Positions 45,071-56,652 are shown, counted from the first letter of the stretch. The stretch: 64,000 bases of DNA from Portulaca oleracea (GCA_029582165.1 CM055877.1:3578023-3642022), one strand, 5' to 3'. A program made the numbers and translations. Notes: generated by a model from the letters alone, not told the origin.

Positions 45071-46115
45071 TCAAGCAGTTGTGGCAGCACACTCTTTAGG
45101 AAACCCTTGAGGAAATCTTGCAGTGTCAGTGCAGTAATTGTAGATCATATAATTCTTCCGCACCATCTTCATCCTAGCGAGGCTGGTGCTGTCCAGCGCC
45201 TGATTCATCCAGGCCGAGCCCAACCCGGACCCGCAGGAAGACTTGCCATTGACCCAAATGCATGCGTTGGCGTTGAAGTTTCTGTAGGAAGCTGTGAATG
45301 GTGCCTTTGACCAGTCTGTCTTCACCCGGCCTCCCTGGGTGGCCCAATCGTCCGCGTTCCATAGGCTCGAATATATCCTCATCGGTTGGCTCTTTGGGAA
45401 CGGAACGCCTATTGATTCGGAGTTCTTGAATTCTCTGATTGCTGTCCCATCTACTGAGAATCTGGTGGTGATCATAACAAAACCTCACGTTAAAATTTAT
45501 GTATGAATATAGCATGCATGGGAATTACAATAAAAGAGTATTTGGGTACTGACATGATTGTTTGGGGGTTCCAAAGAATGGAGTAAGTATGGAAATCAGC
45601 AGTTGGGTCGAACCACAGCCGAAACTGCATCTCCCGACCACCTTTGCCCTGGCTGAACACGTTGGTGTGGAGAGTGTAAGGTTGACCACTCACATTCCCT
45701 AAGAATTCAAAGTCTATCTCATCATGGGCTGTTCCTTGTGACGATAACTGCACAAACAAATTTCAAAACAATTCAGTATTTATAAACACACATAAACTAA
45801 ACAAATTCAAAGATCGTAAACTAGCCATGTACTCACGTAATAAGCAGTGACAGTTCCAGCAGAGTTGCCAGGGACAAGCTTAAGCTGCATATCGATCTTT
45901 CCGAACAAGTACTCATTCTGTGACTGGAAACCCGACCCAGAAGTCTTGTCTAGTGACAATGTCAGGAGTTGGCCATTGTTAAGGATCTTGGCTCGGCCAT
46001 CACCCCATGTGATCGCGAAGTCATTGTTGAAGTTTCCGGCCAAGACCACTGAAAGGAGGGATCCTGCTAAGAGGAGGGTTATGCATACAATTGAGGAAGA
46101 AGAAGAAGTAGCCAT
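45071..46115 (-). CDS. XTH: Xyloglucan endotransglucosylase/hydrolase, group 2 (XTH-1)
   Basis: Exons on the minus strand: 46115-45837, 45747-45554 and 45461-45071 (279, 194 and 391 nt), all GT-AG, phases 0 and 2; 287 residues. XTHs (GH16) cut xyloglucan in the cell wall and rejoin it to another chain or water. Residues 1-26 are a signal peptide (hydrophobic core [13 protein letters not shown]). The catalytic motif [10 protein letters not shown] lies at 101-110, with Glu103 as nucleophile, Glu107 as acid/base and an N-glycosylation site NVS at 111-113. The C-terminal XET_C region has [14 protein letters not shown] and the Cys pair in YNYC...PKEC. Closest to the Arabidopsis TCH4/XTH22-25 subgroup as I recall it. 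Intron 1 differs from that of XTH-2 and XTH-3. Confidence 0.93.
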
Positions 46116-46888
46116 TGAAGCTAAAGTGGGTCGATATATATTTTGTGGTTTCTTTTGGGAATGTTGGGAAGGTTGATATGGAATTGATGGGCTAAGAAGC
46201 TATTTATATATAGGGGAAAAGTTGGGTGAGAGTTGAGAGAGGTAGGAAGCATGGAGGAAGGTTCAAAGAATAGGGAAAGCTAGAGGGGAACAGCTGGTGC
46301 ATGGGAGGATAATCTAGTACGTCAAAATTGAAACATGTACAGGGTAGTGGGCTCAATGCATCAGCGTTTTTGTTGACCAAAAATACATTTCTTTAGCAAT
46401 TTTTTTGAGTTGTGTGTAATGATTCATGGACCATATCTACAGTGTGAATTGAGGCTACTACTTAAGAGGAAGGTTCAGAAAGATCACTAGTCTCATACAG
46501 ATAATAATTGGTTTAAAGTGGAGGGTTGTTTGATCGTCTTTCGGTCCCTAGCCGGGGGGCTTTATCGTCTTACCCACCCTGCCACTAAGCTGGGGTTATA
46601 ATCAGATACACACGTTTACTCTAAATAATCTTTTTTTTTAAAAAAAAAAAATTAAAAAAGTTTGGCTTGGATTACTATTTCCTAGCTACTCTTGGGTATG
46701 GAGCTGCATGCGAATTTGTTTTTGTTTAAATAGGCCCGACTACAATGGCGGTTCAAGATAAGATCAATTAATGGCAAGGATGTGGCTGAAACCTAATTAC
46801 CTGTTCATAATTTGGAAGTCAAAGTTTATGTGAATTCATTGGATGGCTTAATTAGTGGCTTACCCTGTTGTGTCTACTTTATTAATGA
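46116..46888 (-). promoter_or_regulatory. XTH-1 promoter and conserved upstream region
   Basis: On the minus strand a TATA box reads CTATATATAAATAG (46213-46200), about 90 bases before the ATG. Further up, the blocks tgccactaagntgggg, aggcccg.ctacaa.ggcggttcaagataag and ccattggatgg are shared with XTH-3 (57940-58330), and parts with XTH-2 (50510-50610). The Copia LTR begins where this homology stops (about 46890). Confidence 0.65.
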
Positions 46889-47729
46889 TTGTGTTGGTTT
46901 TTTTTGGCCTATTGAATCCATTACGGAGCAAAACGGCAAAGGAGTGAGGCACGACCAGGCCAAAGGAGGCGCTAGGCATGCCCCAGGTAGAGAGAGAGGC
47001 AGCGCTCCAAGAGGCGCCACCCACAACTAAGACAAAGGTAGAAGCCTAGAAGGTTGAACCAACGAAGGAGACGCAGGTTGCATCTCATAAGCGCTACCCA
47101 CGCCAATTGACGCCCCTCGTGTTTCGTCCCTCTCTTTGTCACGTAAGTCACGCCTCATTCGGTGCTACGAGGAATCCTAGGTGGCATGGAGTTCCTCTCG
47201 TGGTTAATTTTGTTTAACCTAGGCTCTCTCTTCAAGTCAGATACTGCTTGTTGTTATTTGAATTTTAATGTAACTCTAATTTCTCCTAACCGCCCTATAA
47301 ATAGGGTACAATCTTCTCCACTTTAACTAACGACGACCTCGGTTGATCTGTGAGATCAGTCAAATCAGAGAGAAAATATTGAGAGAGATTCAGTTTCACC
47401 ACTATTTTCCCAATGGTATCCTGAGAGAGATTGTGAGTTGAGATTTTGAGAGATTGTATTGTAATCTTCAATGTCGGTTGTATCACACCCTATGATAGCT
47501 AGTGATCGAGTTGTACTCCTCCCTTCTTATAGTGGATTATTTTTTTGTTGTCACCGTCCGTGAGTTTTCCTCCGAGTTCATCAGTTTCTCACGTATACCT
47601 AGTGTTAGTTCGTTTTATCGCTTATTTTTTCGTTTTTGAATTTTGTCGTAATTTCCGTCATCTCGTTTTTCGCTTCTGCTATAACCTTGCACTTATTTTC
47701 CTAACAAATGGTAACAGGGCAAGGTGGAG

Positions 47730-48000
47730 ATGATTTCAATCATGAAGTGCGAGATTCCAAAATTTGATGGACTAAGTGGAGATTGCAGATAAAGGTAATC
47801 TTGATTCAGCACGGGTATGGGATGTGATCGAATATCCCGACATGAAGACTGATGCAACAATGAGCGATGAAAACTTCAAAAAAAAAAAGATCGAAAAGAG
47901 ATCCAAGGCAGCTTGAGTTCTAGGTGGAGCAGGCTCAAAGTGAAGCTACTAGAACCTGCAATGAGGGGCAGACTGCTGATAATGCTCCTGAAACAGCTCA
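47730..48000 (+). pseudogene. gag: Copia gag N-terminal fragment
   Basis: Short frame pieces KCEIPKFDGLSG, VILIQHGYG and VIEYPDMKTDATMSDENF resemble the N-terminus of Copia gag proteins, with frame changes between them. An A11 run follows. Too broken to be functional, and no downstream gag or pol is present. Confidence 0.55.
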
Positions 48001-48229
48001 GGTTGATGAGCATGAGATCAAGACTGACGTTCCTCAAGTGGAGGAAGAACATGGCGAAAGTCGAGGTGGTTATTTAGACCGATGACTCGGATCATGGTCC
48101 AAGGTTGAGTTTGTTGCTTTTTTTTTTGCCCATTGGATTCGTTACGGGCCAAAACGGTAAAGAAATGAGGCGCGACCCACGCCAAAGGAAGTGCTAAGCG
48201 CGCCCCGGTTAGAGAGAAAAGAAAGGAGG

Positions 48230-49226
48230 TGATGTATAACTGATGCAAAGCTAGGGTTTTGATCAAGTACATATCAAAGTGAATGACGTGCAACCAATCT
48301 TAGGGTAGGGGTTCTCGAAAATAGCCTTAGGCTTTGTAGGATATCTAACTAAGGATAGATAGATAAGGGATAGTTCAAGGGAATTGAACTAGATACAGAA
48401 ACACCACAAGAAAATCCCTAGGGCTACTTGCTCTTTCTCTTAGTTACCGAAACACCTTCTAAGAGTAGGAGACAAGCTCTACCTCACCACTTAAATAGTC
48501 AATTCAAGATACAATAGTAGAGAGAAAAACAAGAGTTGGGAAACACTCAATGGGTAAGCAAAGCTTGTTTGTATTCAAAATCAAAGTTGTGTGTTTCAAA
48601 CGACTACAAGCCTCTAAGTTCTAAACCTCCTAGGACTATTAACTTGGCGCCAAAGCAATCCATACTCCTACTAGGACTCATCTTTCCTAATCCTACTAGG
48701 ATTTGGCCTTCCTAATCCTAATTGGCTTAGTTACAAAATGGGCCTTCCAAGACTAGGATTACTCCTTCTAGACTCTTCTAGATACTTCTAGACTCCTCTA
48801 ACTTGATGTTTAAGCTAAACTATGAAAACTGTGAAATTCACTTTGGCTTAATGCCTTAGCTAAAAAAGGAAATACAAATACTACTAATTATAGCTTGATG
48901 CTTGGGCCGTCTCTTGTACGTGAACATGGGCCTCCTTCAGCTTGTTTGGACGTCCCCCCTAGCTTGCTTGGACGTCCCCCCTTAGCTTGCTTGGCTTGGA
49001 TGCTCTCTTAGGCTTGGTTGTGACTTTGGACGTCCTCTCTTAGCTTGCTTGGTTTGGATGTTATCTTGGGCTTTGGACGTGACCTTAAGTTGGACCGATC
49101 TCCATCATCCTCCATGAATCTTGGGTCTACAAAGGTGAGCCCAAGGCTATGTGAATCTCCGATTTATCTCCTTCCATGAACCTAGGGTCCCCAAAGGTGA
49201 GACCAAGGCTAAGTAGATCTCCATCA
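48230..49226. mobile_element. Solo LTR (TSD GGAGG) nested in the Copia 3' LTR
   Basis: Begins TGATGTATAAC, ends CTCCATCA, and is flanked by GGAGG (48225-48229 and 49227-49231). It is 997 bp. The first LTR of the host (46980-47010) shows the uninterrupted site. The inner sequence has C-rich repeated phrases (acgtcccccct agcttgcttgg, four times, 48940-49060; accaaggcta twice, 49140-49211). No domains. Confidence 0.82.
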
Positions 49227-49588
49227 GGAGGCGCCACCCGTGCCCAAGACAGAGGTAGAAAGTTGAAGCAACGAAGGAGACATGGGTTGCATCTCATAAG
49301 TGCTACCCGCGCCGGCGTTCGGCGCTACTCGCGTCAATTGACACCCCTCGCGTCTCGTCCCTCTTTGTTACGTAAGCCACGCCTCATTCGGTGCTACGAG
49401 GAATCTTGGGTGGCGTGGAATTCCTCTTGTGGTTAATTTCATTTAACCTAGGTTCTCTCTTCAAGTCAGATACTACTTGTTATTTGAGTTTTAATGTAAC
49501 TCTAATTTCTCCTAGCCACCCTATAAATAGGGTACAGTCTTCTCCATTTAACCCATGACGACATTGGTTGATTTGTGAGATCAATCCA

Positions 49589-50500
49589 GGTGGACAATAG
49601 CGTGTAAGTAATATGAACCTCGGTCTATGGTAAAGCACTAGTTATTTGTACAATGGCTTGTTGTATAAAATTAACATAATTAGATTGTGACGGAAAATAT
49701 TATCCTTATAATATTGTAATTGTTAATAAAATATTATATAAGAAATTATTAATCAATAAGTGACATTGGAGACCGTTACAGACAATTAATTGACAATAAG
49801 GCCCTGCTTTTTAGTTTGGTAGGATTATCTTTGCCTAATTTAACCGTACCTTACCTCACCATATAAAAGAACAAGATTTACTTTTAGATAATTTATGTTT
49901 AAAATTCTTGATTCAACTCACATAATTTTATTTAAAAATAAAAAAGAAACATGTAATGTGACAATTACCTACCTCCATTACTTTCCTTACTTAACCTAAC
50001 ATTACCTTACCTAACTTAACCTTACGCCCTTGAAAAGCAAGATCTCAATATGAAACGGAGTTGGTATATAAACTTTGATTTTGGATTACGGAACAGAGCT
50101 AATTAGATTTTAACCTCGTAAATTTCCTTGTCATTAATTGACCTTTTTATTTCCAGATAATTAGGGGCTTTGGCCCATTTTATTACTCATAGGATAGAGT
50201 GCCTTGTAACACTAATGTCCCGTTCTTTTCCATGTTTGGTTGATTGTGGATCCACACTGTACTACACTTTTCAAATTTACATCATAATTCACCACAACAT
50301 ACAATTTCTTTTTTTATTAAAACTTAAAACTTTTCACCACAATAATTTAGCATGCTGTGCCCCTAAAGCTCGATCTGGCCCTGACAATCCATAATAGATT
50401 TTAACCCCGTAAAAATCCGCAGTTCCACACCGCGGGAAGAGGAGCTAGGAGCCCAAGGTCCCAAGCAAATTTATTATTTTAAAAAAATGAAAAGAAAGAA
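49589..50500. other. Intergenic sequence with repeat remnants
   Basis: Around 49680-49800 there is a Stowaway-like remnant. 49800-50040 (tagtttggtagg... ccttacctaacttaacc) is a dispersed repeat also seen near 39900. No gene. Confidence 0.4.
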
Positions 50501-51031
50501 AAAGAGTAGAGCAAACGTGTGTATCTGATGCTGACCCCACCTAAGTGGCAGGGTAGGTAAGAAGATATAGCACCCAGCTAGGGATCATAACACCATCAAA
50601 CAGCCCTCCACTTTATACCAATTATTATTAGTATATACATATATATACTAATTCAGGCATTCACACTATACATATACTCCCTCATCATTGCACTCTACTC
50701 AAAAAATGGCTAAAAAAACGTGTTTTTGGTCAACAAAGCTGCCGATCCAATGTGCCCACTAGCTAGTAGCTACCTTGTTTCATTTTTGACGTACTATACT
50801 ATCCTCCCATGCACCAGCTGTCTCCCTCTTTCCCTATTTTTTGAACCTTCCTGCATGCTTCCTACCTCTCAAGTCTCACCCAACTTTTACCCCTATATAT
50901 ATAGCTAGTTAGCCTATGAATTCCATATCAACCTTCCCAACATTACCAAAAGAAACCACAAAATATATAGCTAAGGCAAATCAACCCACATTGGATATAT
51001 TGGATTATTGGGTCACTTAAATATAGCTTCA
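50501..51031 (+). promoter_or_regulatory. XTH-2 promoter region
   Basis: A TATA element, CTATATATATAG, lies at about 50892-50904, some 130 bases before the ATG. The block 50510-50610 (acgtgtgtatctgatgctgacccca... ggcagggtaggtaagaag... agctagggatc) is the inverted counterpart of the upstream regions of XTH-1 and XTH-3. The ORF at 50720-50908 within it is not supported. Confidence 0.6.
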
Positions 51032-52073
51032 ATGGCTAGTTCTTCTTCTTCCTCAATTGTATGCATGAGCCTCCTCTTAGCCGGATCCCTCCTTTCAGTG
51101 GTCTTGGCCGGAAACTTCAACAACGACTTCACAATTACATGGGGTGATGGCCGAGCCAAGATCCTTAACAATGGCCAACTCCTGACATTGTCCCTAGACA
51201 AGACTTCTGGGTCGGGTTTCCAGTCCAAGAATGAGTACTTGTTCGGAAAGATCGATATGCAGCTTAAGCTTGTCCCTGGCAACTCTGCTGGAACTGTCAC
51301 CGCTTATTACGTGAGTTAAATTTATTTACATCATGAATTTATCGTAAATTATGATGGTATGTCATATATTTATGCTGAATTGTTTTGAAATTTATTTGTG
51401 CAGTTATCGTCGCAAGGAACAGCCCATGATGAGATAGATTTTGAGTTCTTAGGGAATGTGAGTGGTCAACCTTACACCCTCCATACCAACGTGTTCAGCC
51501 AGGGCAAAGGTGGTCGGGAGATGCAGTTTCGGCTGTGGTTCGACCCAACTGCTGATTTCCATACTTACTCCATCCTCTGGAACCCCCAAACAATCATGTC
51601 AGTACCCAAACTCATTTATTACATTCTCACGCATGCTACATTGTTTTAAGAGTTCTAACGTGAGGTTTTGTTTTGATGACAGATTCTCAGTAGACGGGAC
51701 AGCAATCAGAGAATTCAAGAACTCAGAATCAATGGGCGTTCCGTTCCCAAAGAGCCAACCGATGAGGATATACTCGAGCCTATGGAACGCAGACGACTGG
51801 GCAACCCAGGGAGGCAGAGTGAAGACAGACTGGTCAAAGGCACCATTCACTGCTTCCTACAGAAACTTCGACGCCAATGCATGCATTTGGGAAAATGGCA
51901 AGTCTTCCTGCGGGTCGGGCTCGGGTTCAGCCTGGATGAATCAGGCTCTGGACAGCACCAGCCTGGCCAGGATGAAGACGGTGCAGAAGAATTATATGAT
52001 ATACAATTACTGCACTGACACTGCAAGGTTCCCCCAAGGCCTGCCTAAGGAGTGTACTGCTACAAATGCTTGA
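51032..52073 (+). CDS. XTH: Xyloglucan endotransglucosylase/hydrolase, group 2 (XTH-2)
   Basis: Exons 51032-51310, 51404-51597 and 51683-52073 (279/194/391 nt, GT-AG, phases 0 and 2); 287 residues. I chose the ATG at 51032 (MASSSS) and not 51008, because the same start is used in the other two copies and gives a clean 26-residue signal peptide. [10 protein letters not shown] (101-110) carries the catalytic Glu103 and Glu107, with NVS glycosylation at 111-113. The tail has [14 protein letters not shown] and YNYCTD...PKEC. The product would be secreted and act on wall xyloglucan. Intron 1 differs from that of XTH-3 at only four of 93 positions by my reading, so these two are a recent pair or have converted. 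Last residues TATNA differ from the other copies. Confidence 0.93.
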
Positions 52074-52740
52074 TTAATTAGTAAAATGTCTGATTATAGT
52101 ATTTGAGAGTTTGCCTGCCTCTGAGTTGTTGAGACTTGTGATTATACGTTATGTGAGTACTGTAATTCTTTTATTTGTTTGTGTAAGTAATTAACAATAT
52201 ATAATACACCTCTTCAATGTACTTCCTTGCTACACTTTGGCTCATATTATATACATTGAGTTATAGTTTTTGGTACTCGAGGGTTAATGTATAACTGGAA
52301 GTTCCGTGTTCAAAGTGTGATCTATGGTTATAGTTACTCCAGCGTTGTTCAATTAGTTTGTCTAATTATGAACTGATATGGATCAATATAAATTTTTAAA
52401 ATTTTTTTCTTCCCAAATTTGGATTCCCTTGGAGGACTTTTTGGGCAATCCAATGGGTGATTGTTGCTCCTAGGAAAGCCCTTTGATCCACCTTGAACTG
52501 AAGCTCTAATCCAGACATGCATTAGAACTTCTTGGAGTTGATATTTTGGATCACAAAGAGTGATTGAGAGTGGTCTTTCTGATGTGATGTTGTAATCCAG
52601 ACAAATATTATAGATTGTGGGGTAGAAAAAAAAGAATACAAATCATGTATTTAGTCTTTTTGAATTGGTATCATTTTTTGTGCACTCTGATGAAGGATGT
52701 CATGTACAATTTATTATAATTATATGGTCTTTTTTTAATC
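52074..52740. other. 3' flank of XTH-2
   Basis: Likely 3' UTR in the first ~150 bases, then T-rich sequence with no ORF of interest. Confidence 0.4.
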
Positions 52741-53142
52741 ATCACAAGTCAACAAGCTAAAAGCATCACAGATTCTACAAAGTATCCGTCAAAATAGCAA
52801 AAACAACAGAGGCAAACCGCCAAAAACAACAAAAGCAAAGCTACAATCATGAGAACCCAAACAAACATCAAACAACAGCCGAAAACCACTCAAAAAAAAA
52901 ACAAATCAATTCTTCTTGTATGGAGTAACCTTTAGCCCGCACACCTTTTCCACTAGAGTCTTTTTACGCTCAATTGACGCACGAGCATCCTTAATGAGCT
53001 TCATCTTCCGCGAAGATTCAACAGACGTCGATTTAGAACTTCGAGACGCATCCAAAACCAACCTCCATTTAGATTTCACCACAAACTTGCCTCTCCTTTT
53101 ACTCCTAGCACCGACCTTTGAAAGATCCAGTATGTTAAATTG
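52740..53142 (-). pseudogene. 5'-truncated retrocopy with an unrecognised basic C-terminal ORF
   Basis: On the minus strand an open frame runs from 53142 to the TGA at 52908-52906, 78 codons, rich in Lys/Arg/Ser (KSKWRLVLDASRSSKS, IERKKTLVEKVCG), with no upstream start except an internal Met. It is followed by a T/G-rich 3' UTR-like tract and an A-run near 52734. This arrangement (tail of a coding region, UTR, poly-A) suggests a 5'-truncated LINE-mobilised copy. I recognise no family. The + strand ORF over the same place (52916-53146) is its antisense shadow. Confidence 0.4.
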
Positions 53143-53239
53143 TTAATATATTTAATTATCTTTAATTTGAAACATTAGAAGAATATTTTAATGTTGTAAA
53201 GTATTAAGATAAAATTTATAAAATTTATGAATGTTATGC

Positions 53240-53495
53240 TCTATTCTTTTGTGCAGTGCAGTGCGGTACCACAACTCACCATACTACTCAATATTCTTTC
53301 ACACTTTACCACAAACATTACCATATATCTCTTCACTTTTCATATTCTCTCTCCTCTCTTTTCCCCTCTACTTTTATCATTTTCTCTCCTCAGGTGTCAC
53401 ATCAACCACACTTTCCATAAATTTCATCATATAATTCATTCTACATCTCACCACACCAATTCCACTTCTTACCAACTGCTCAAAAGAACATGAAA
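53240..53495. mobile_element. hAT-like MITE (gtgcggta type)
   Basis: The ends ttcttttgtgcagtgc and, inverted, gttcttttgagcagt flank a C/A-rich body (ctcaccata, accacaaac, ctcaccacacc). Related to elements at 1001-1164 and 63474-63746. Two ORFs here (53227-53493 and 53231-53434) come from the low-complexity C/T body. Confidence 0.5.
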
Positions 53496-54271
53496 CTAAT
53501 ATTTGTTATTTACTAATGCATTAATTCTTAAATTGTGTGCATGTGGATGCAACATGGTACATATATGTTGAACTAGTTATATGTAGGTAAGTGTCGGTTA
53601 ACAAATGTCTTAAAGAACATATCCTTAATGTTTTTTGTTTCAATTCATATACTTTTAACATCTTATTCACTCTCTGATGGGGTGTTTGACTTTTTTGTTG
53701 AATACGGATGCTACAATGTATTTTAGACTTTGAACAATTAAGAACATCATAATATATAGGGGTGTGTGATCGTGTAGTTATGGGTTCAAGCAGCACTTTG
53801 CAGAAATATTAGATAAAATTTGCTTACATTACACTTTTCTGATGGAACCCATCCCAAACCGCCACTTGCAGGCAGGTCGGATGCTTTGTGGATTGGACTA
53901 TCCTTTATGGTTTTTTCCCCTTATTTTCAACCATTGTAATTAAATGAAAAAAAAGGTTGCAAATCATTTTTTTTAAAAAAAAATATACTAATCTATATCC
54001 TTTCGTACATAGATAAATTAATTGAACAAGGCCAGAATTAATTATATCCATAGATGGACTCAACACAACTCCAATTATATATTAATCCTTGAGTAACAAA
54101 TACTAAATCACAGTATTCAGTATAAGAACCAAAGTAAGGCAAAGTACTCACATATATTATACCCCTATATATTAATTACACAAAAAATAAAAGAATTACT
54201 CACATAACAGAATTACAGAAGCCAAACCCAAACTCTAAAATACTAATCAATTAAACTCTTGATTAGTTAAA
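53496..54271. other. Intergenic sequence between the convergent XTH-2 and XTH-3
   Basis: AT-rich. It includes the probable 3' UTR of XTH-3 (about 54120-54271, similar to the 3' flank of XTH-1). No gene. Confidence 0.4.
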
Positions 54272-55763
54272 TTAAGCAGCAGTTTTGGCAGTGCATTCCT
54301 TAGGAAACCCTTGAGGAAACCTTGCTTTGTCAGTACAGTAATTGTAGATCATGTACTTCTTCTGCACCGTCTTCATCCTTGCGAGACTGGTGCTGTCCAG
54401 CGCCTGACTCATCCAGGCCGAGCTTGACGAGCCACATGAAGACTTGCCATTGACCCAAATGCATGCGTTGGCGTTGAAGTTTCTGTAGGAAGCAGTGAAT
54501 GGTGCCTTTGACCAGTCTGTCTTGACTCGGCCTCCCTGGGTGGCCCAGTCGTCTGCGTTCCATAGGCTCGAGTATATCCTCATCGGTTGGCTCTTTGGGA
54601 ATGGAACGCCAATTGATTCTAAGTTCTTGAATTCTCTGATTGCTGTCCCGTCTACTGAGAAACTGGTGATCAGAACAAAACCCAACGTTAGAACTCTCAA
54701 AACAATCAGCAAGGATTTATGTAGGAATATAGCATGCATGGGAATACATTAACAGTGCGTTTGGTTCAATCCCACGAAATTTTTTACTAGGAGAGGAGAG
54801 TTTTTCATGGGAAATTTTTTTTTGGAAAAGTGTTCTTCATTGTATTTGGTTTACATTTGAAACCTAGGAAAGTATGGTGGAAAGTTTTTATAATGTTTGA
54901 TTGAAACTTTAACTTTCCTAAAGAAAAATGTTTGAAATGTCTATACTACCCTTATTTATTTTCATTTTCCCACCTTTCTTATCATTTTTTAGGGTATTTT
55001 GGGTAACTTAATTTTGTTGATATTTCTCATTCACTTGAGGAAGAAACTTTCCCGTACCCCTTAAGAAAGTTTTCCCCATAGTTCATAGAAAAATAATGGG
55101 TCCTACTTAAAAATTTTCTCAACCCATTTTTGCTTCCAAAAATGGGAAAGTTAGTCCTAATACCAAACACACCATAATAAAAGAGTTGGGTACTGACATG
55201 ATTGTTTGGGGGTTCCAGAGGATGGAGTAAGTGTGGAAATCAGCAGTTGGGTCGAACCACAACCGAAACTGCATCTCCCGACCACCTTTGCCCTGGCTGA
55301 AGACGTTGGTGTGGAGAGTGTAAGGTTGACCACTCACATTCCCCAGAAACTCAAAGTCTATCTCATCATGGGCTGTTCCTTGCGACGATAACTGCACAAA
55401 CAAATTTCAGAACAATTCAGCATAAATATATGACAGACCATCATAATTTACGATAAATTCATGATGTAAGTAAATTTAACTCACGTAATAAGCAGTGACA
55501 GTTCCAGCAGAGTTGCCAGGGACAAGCTTAAGCTGCATATCGATCTTTCCGAACAAGTACTCATTCTTAGACTGGAAACCCGACCCAGAAGTCTTGTCTA
55601 GGGACAACGTCAAGAGTTGGCCATTGTTAAGGATCTTGGCTCGGCCATCTCCCCATGTAATGGTGAAGTCGTTGTTGAAGTTTCCGGCCAAGACAACTGA
55701 AAGAAGGGATCCTGCTAAGAGGAGGGTTATGCATAAAATCGAAGAAGAAGAAGAACCTGCCAT
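54272..55763 (-). CDS. XTH: Xyloglucan endotransglucosylase/hydrolase, group 2 (XTH-3)
   Basis: Exons on the minus strand: 55763-55485, 55391-55198 and 54662-54272 (279/194/391 nt, same phases); 287 residues. Catalytic [13 protein letters not shown] glycosylation and XET_C landmarks are as in the other copies. The CGSSSSAW loop is one residue shorter than [18 protein letters not shown], and the C-terminus (AKTAA) one longer. Intron 2 is 535 nt because of a 418-bp hAT-like insertion; splice sites remain intact (AT/GTCAGT and CACCAG/TTTCTC). Tail to tail with XTH-2, and its upstream region matches that of XTH-1. Likely secreted and active unless the intron insert disturbs splicing. Confidence 0.92.
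54755..55172. mobile_element. hAT-like MITE in XTH-3 intron 2 (418 bp)
   Basis: Ends GTGCGTTTGGT and ACCAAACACAC are inverted. The body has foldback features (gaaactttcccgt... agaaagttttcccc). The introns of XTH-1 and XTH-2 lack it. The flanks (cattaaca and cataataa) resemble but do not exactly match, so the 8-bp duplication has decayed. Confidence 0.7.
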
Positions 55764-56153
55764 GGAAGCTAGCTAGCTGTATATGTATTTAATGACAGTA
55801 CTATCCAAAATGAGTTGATTTGTTAGAGGGATTTTGTGGGTTGTTTTGGGAATGTTGGAAAGGTTGATATGGAATTCATAGGCTAACAAGCTATTTATAT
55901 AGAGGGTAAAAAGTTGGGTGAGACTTGAGAGAAGCGTATTGGAAGGTTCAAGAAAAGAGGGAAACAGCTGGTGCATGAAAGGAGAATCTAGAGAGATGTC
56001 AAAATTGAAAATAGTGGGCTTTTATGGATCAGTGTCTTGGTTGACCAAAAACACGTTTTTTTTAGTGATTTTTTGGGTTGAGCGTAATGATTAAGGGACT
56101 GTACGTGTACAGTGTGAAATGAGGCTACTACTGGAGGAGGAAGGTTCACAAAT
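55764..56153 (-). promoter_or_regulatory. XTH-3 promoter
   Basis: A TATA box on the minus strand, CTATATAAATAG, lies at about 55902-55891, roughly 130 bases before the ATG. The following block (aaaagttgggtgaga.ttgagag, acagctggtgcatg, ttgaccaaaaacac) is shared with XTH-1 (46198-46390) and in inverted form with XTH-2 (50720-50890). Confidence 0.65.
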
Positions 56154-56161
56154 ATCACTAG

Positions 56162-56652
56162 ACTGTCAATTCGGTCAGGCGGGCGGTTTCAGATCGGTCG
56201 TATGTCGAGTTCGGGTAAATACGGGTCGGGTGTATTTTGGGTTCGGGAAAATACGGACGGTGTATTTCCGTTTCGCAACGGGTTATGATTGCGACCTTTT
56301 TTCGCTTTTTCTTTTGAAAAAATGGTCTCTAAATAGTACTTTTTGTACAATATACATAATAAAATATGATTATCTTCTAGTAACGATAAACTATTGTAAC
56401 TATTTTAACTTAAATTAGAGAAATAACAAATAAATAAGTTGCGCTTATAGTTTAACGTTAAAAATTACAAAGAAAAATCACAAATTCTAATAAAGTTGAA
56501 CTTTAAAAATTAATTTTTCGGGTCAAACGGGCGGGTCGAGTTTGACCCGCTAATTTTCGGGTTCGGTATACTTCGGGTTTAGTTGAAAAAATCGTGTTCA
56601 AAACCCAGAAATTTCGGGCGAGTTCGGGTCGGGTCATAAACTGTCAGGTCTA
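56162..56652. mobile_element. hAT-like MITE upstream of XTH-3 (repeat ATCACTAG)
   Basis: The 8-bp ATCACTAG lies at both edges (56154-56161 and 56653-56660). In XTH-1 the corresponding site (about 46482-46492, agATCACTAGtctc) is uninterrupted, giving an empty site. Ends agactgtcaattcgg and ...ctgtcaggtcta are partly inverted. The arms are rich in cgggtcggg/ttcgggt. The ORF 56119-56418 crosses its boundary and is not a gene. Confidence 0.75.

Larger units (their letters stand above)
46892..49588 (+). mobile_element. Decayed Copia-type element with truncated 3' LTR
   Basis: Direct repeats at 46892-47706 and 48112-49588 (the latter interrupted by a solo LTR) share aggcgctaggc/gcgcgccccgg blocks, gccacgcctcattcggtgct and ctataaatagggtac, the LTR TATA box (47295). 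After the first LTR comes a mutated primer site, TGGTAACAG (47709). A gag start fragment near 47735-47870 reads KCEIPKFDGLSG. The second LTR ends at about 49588, before the last ~330 bp of its partner. No pol is found. Confidence 0.7.

Noticed and set aside
45107..46176. Plus-strand ORFs over XTH-1
   Set aside because: Antisense shadows of the XTH exons, repeated at the other XTH copies.
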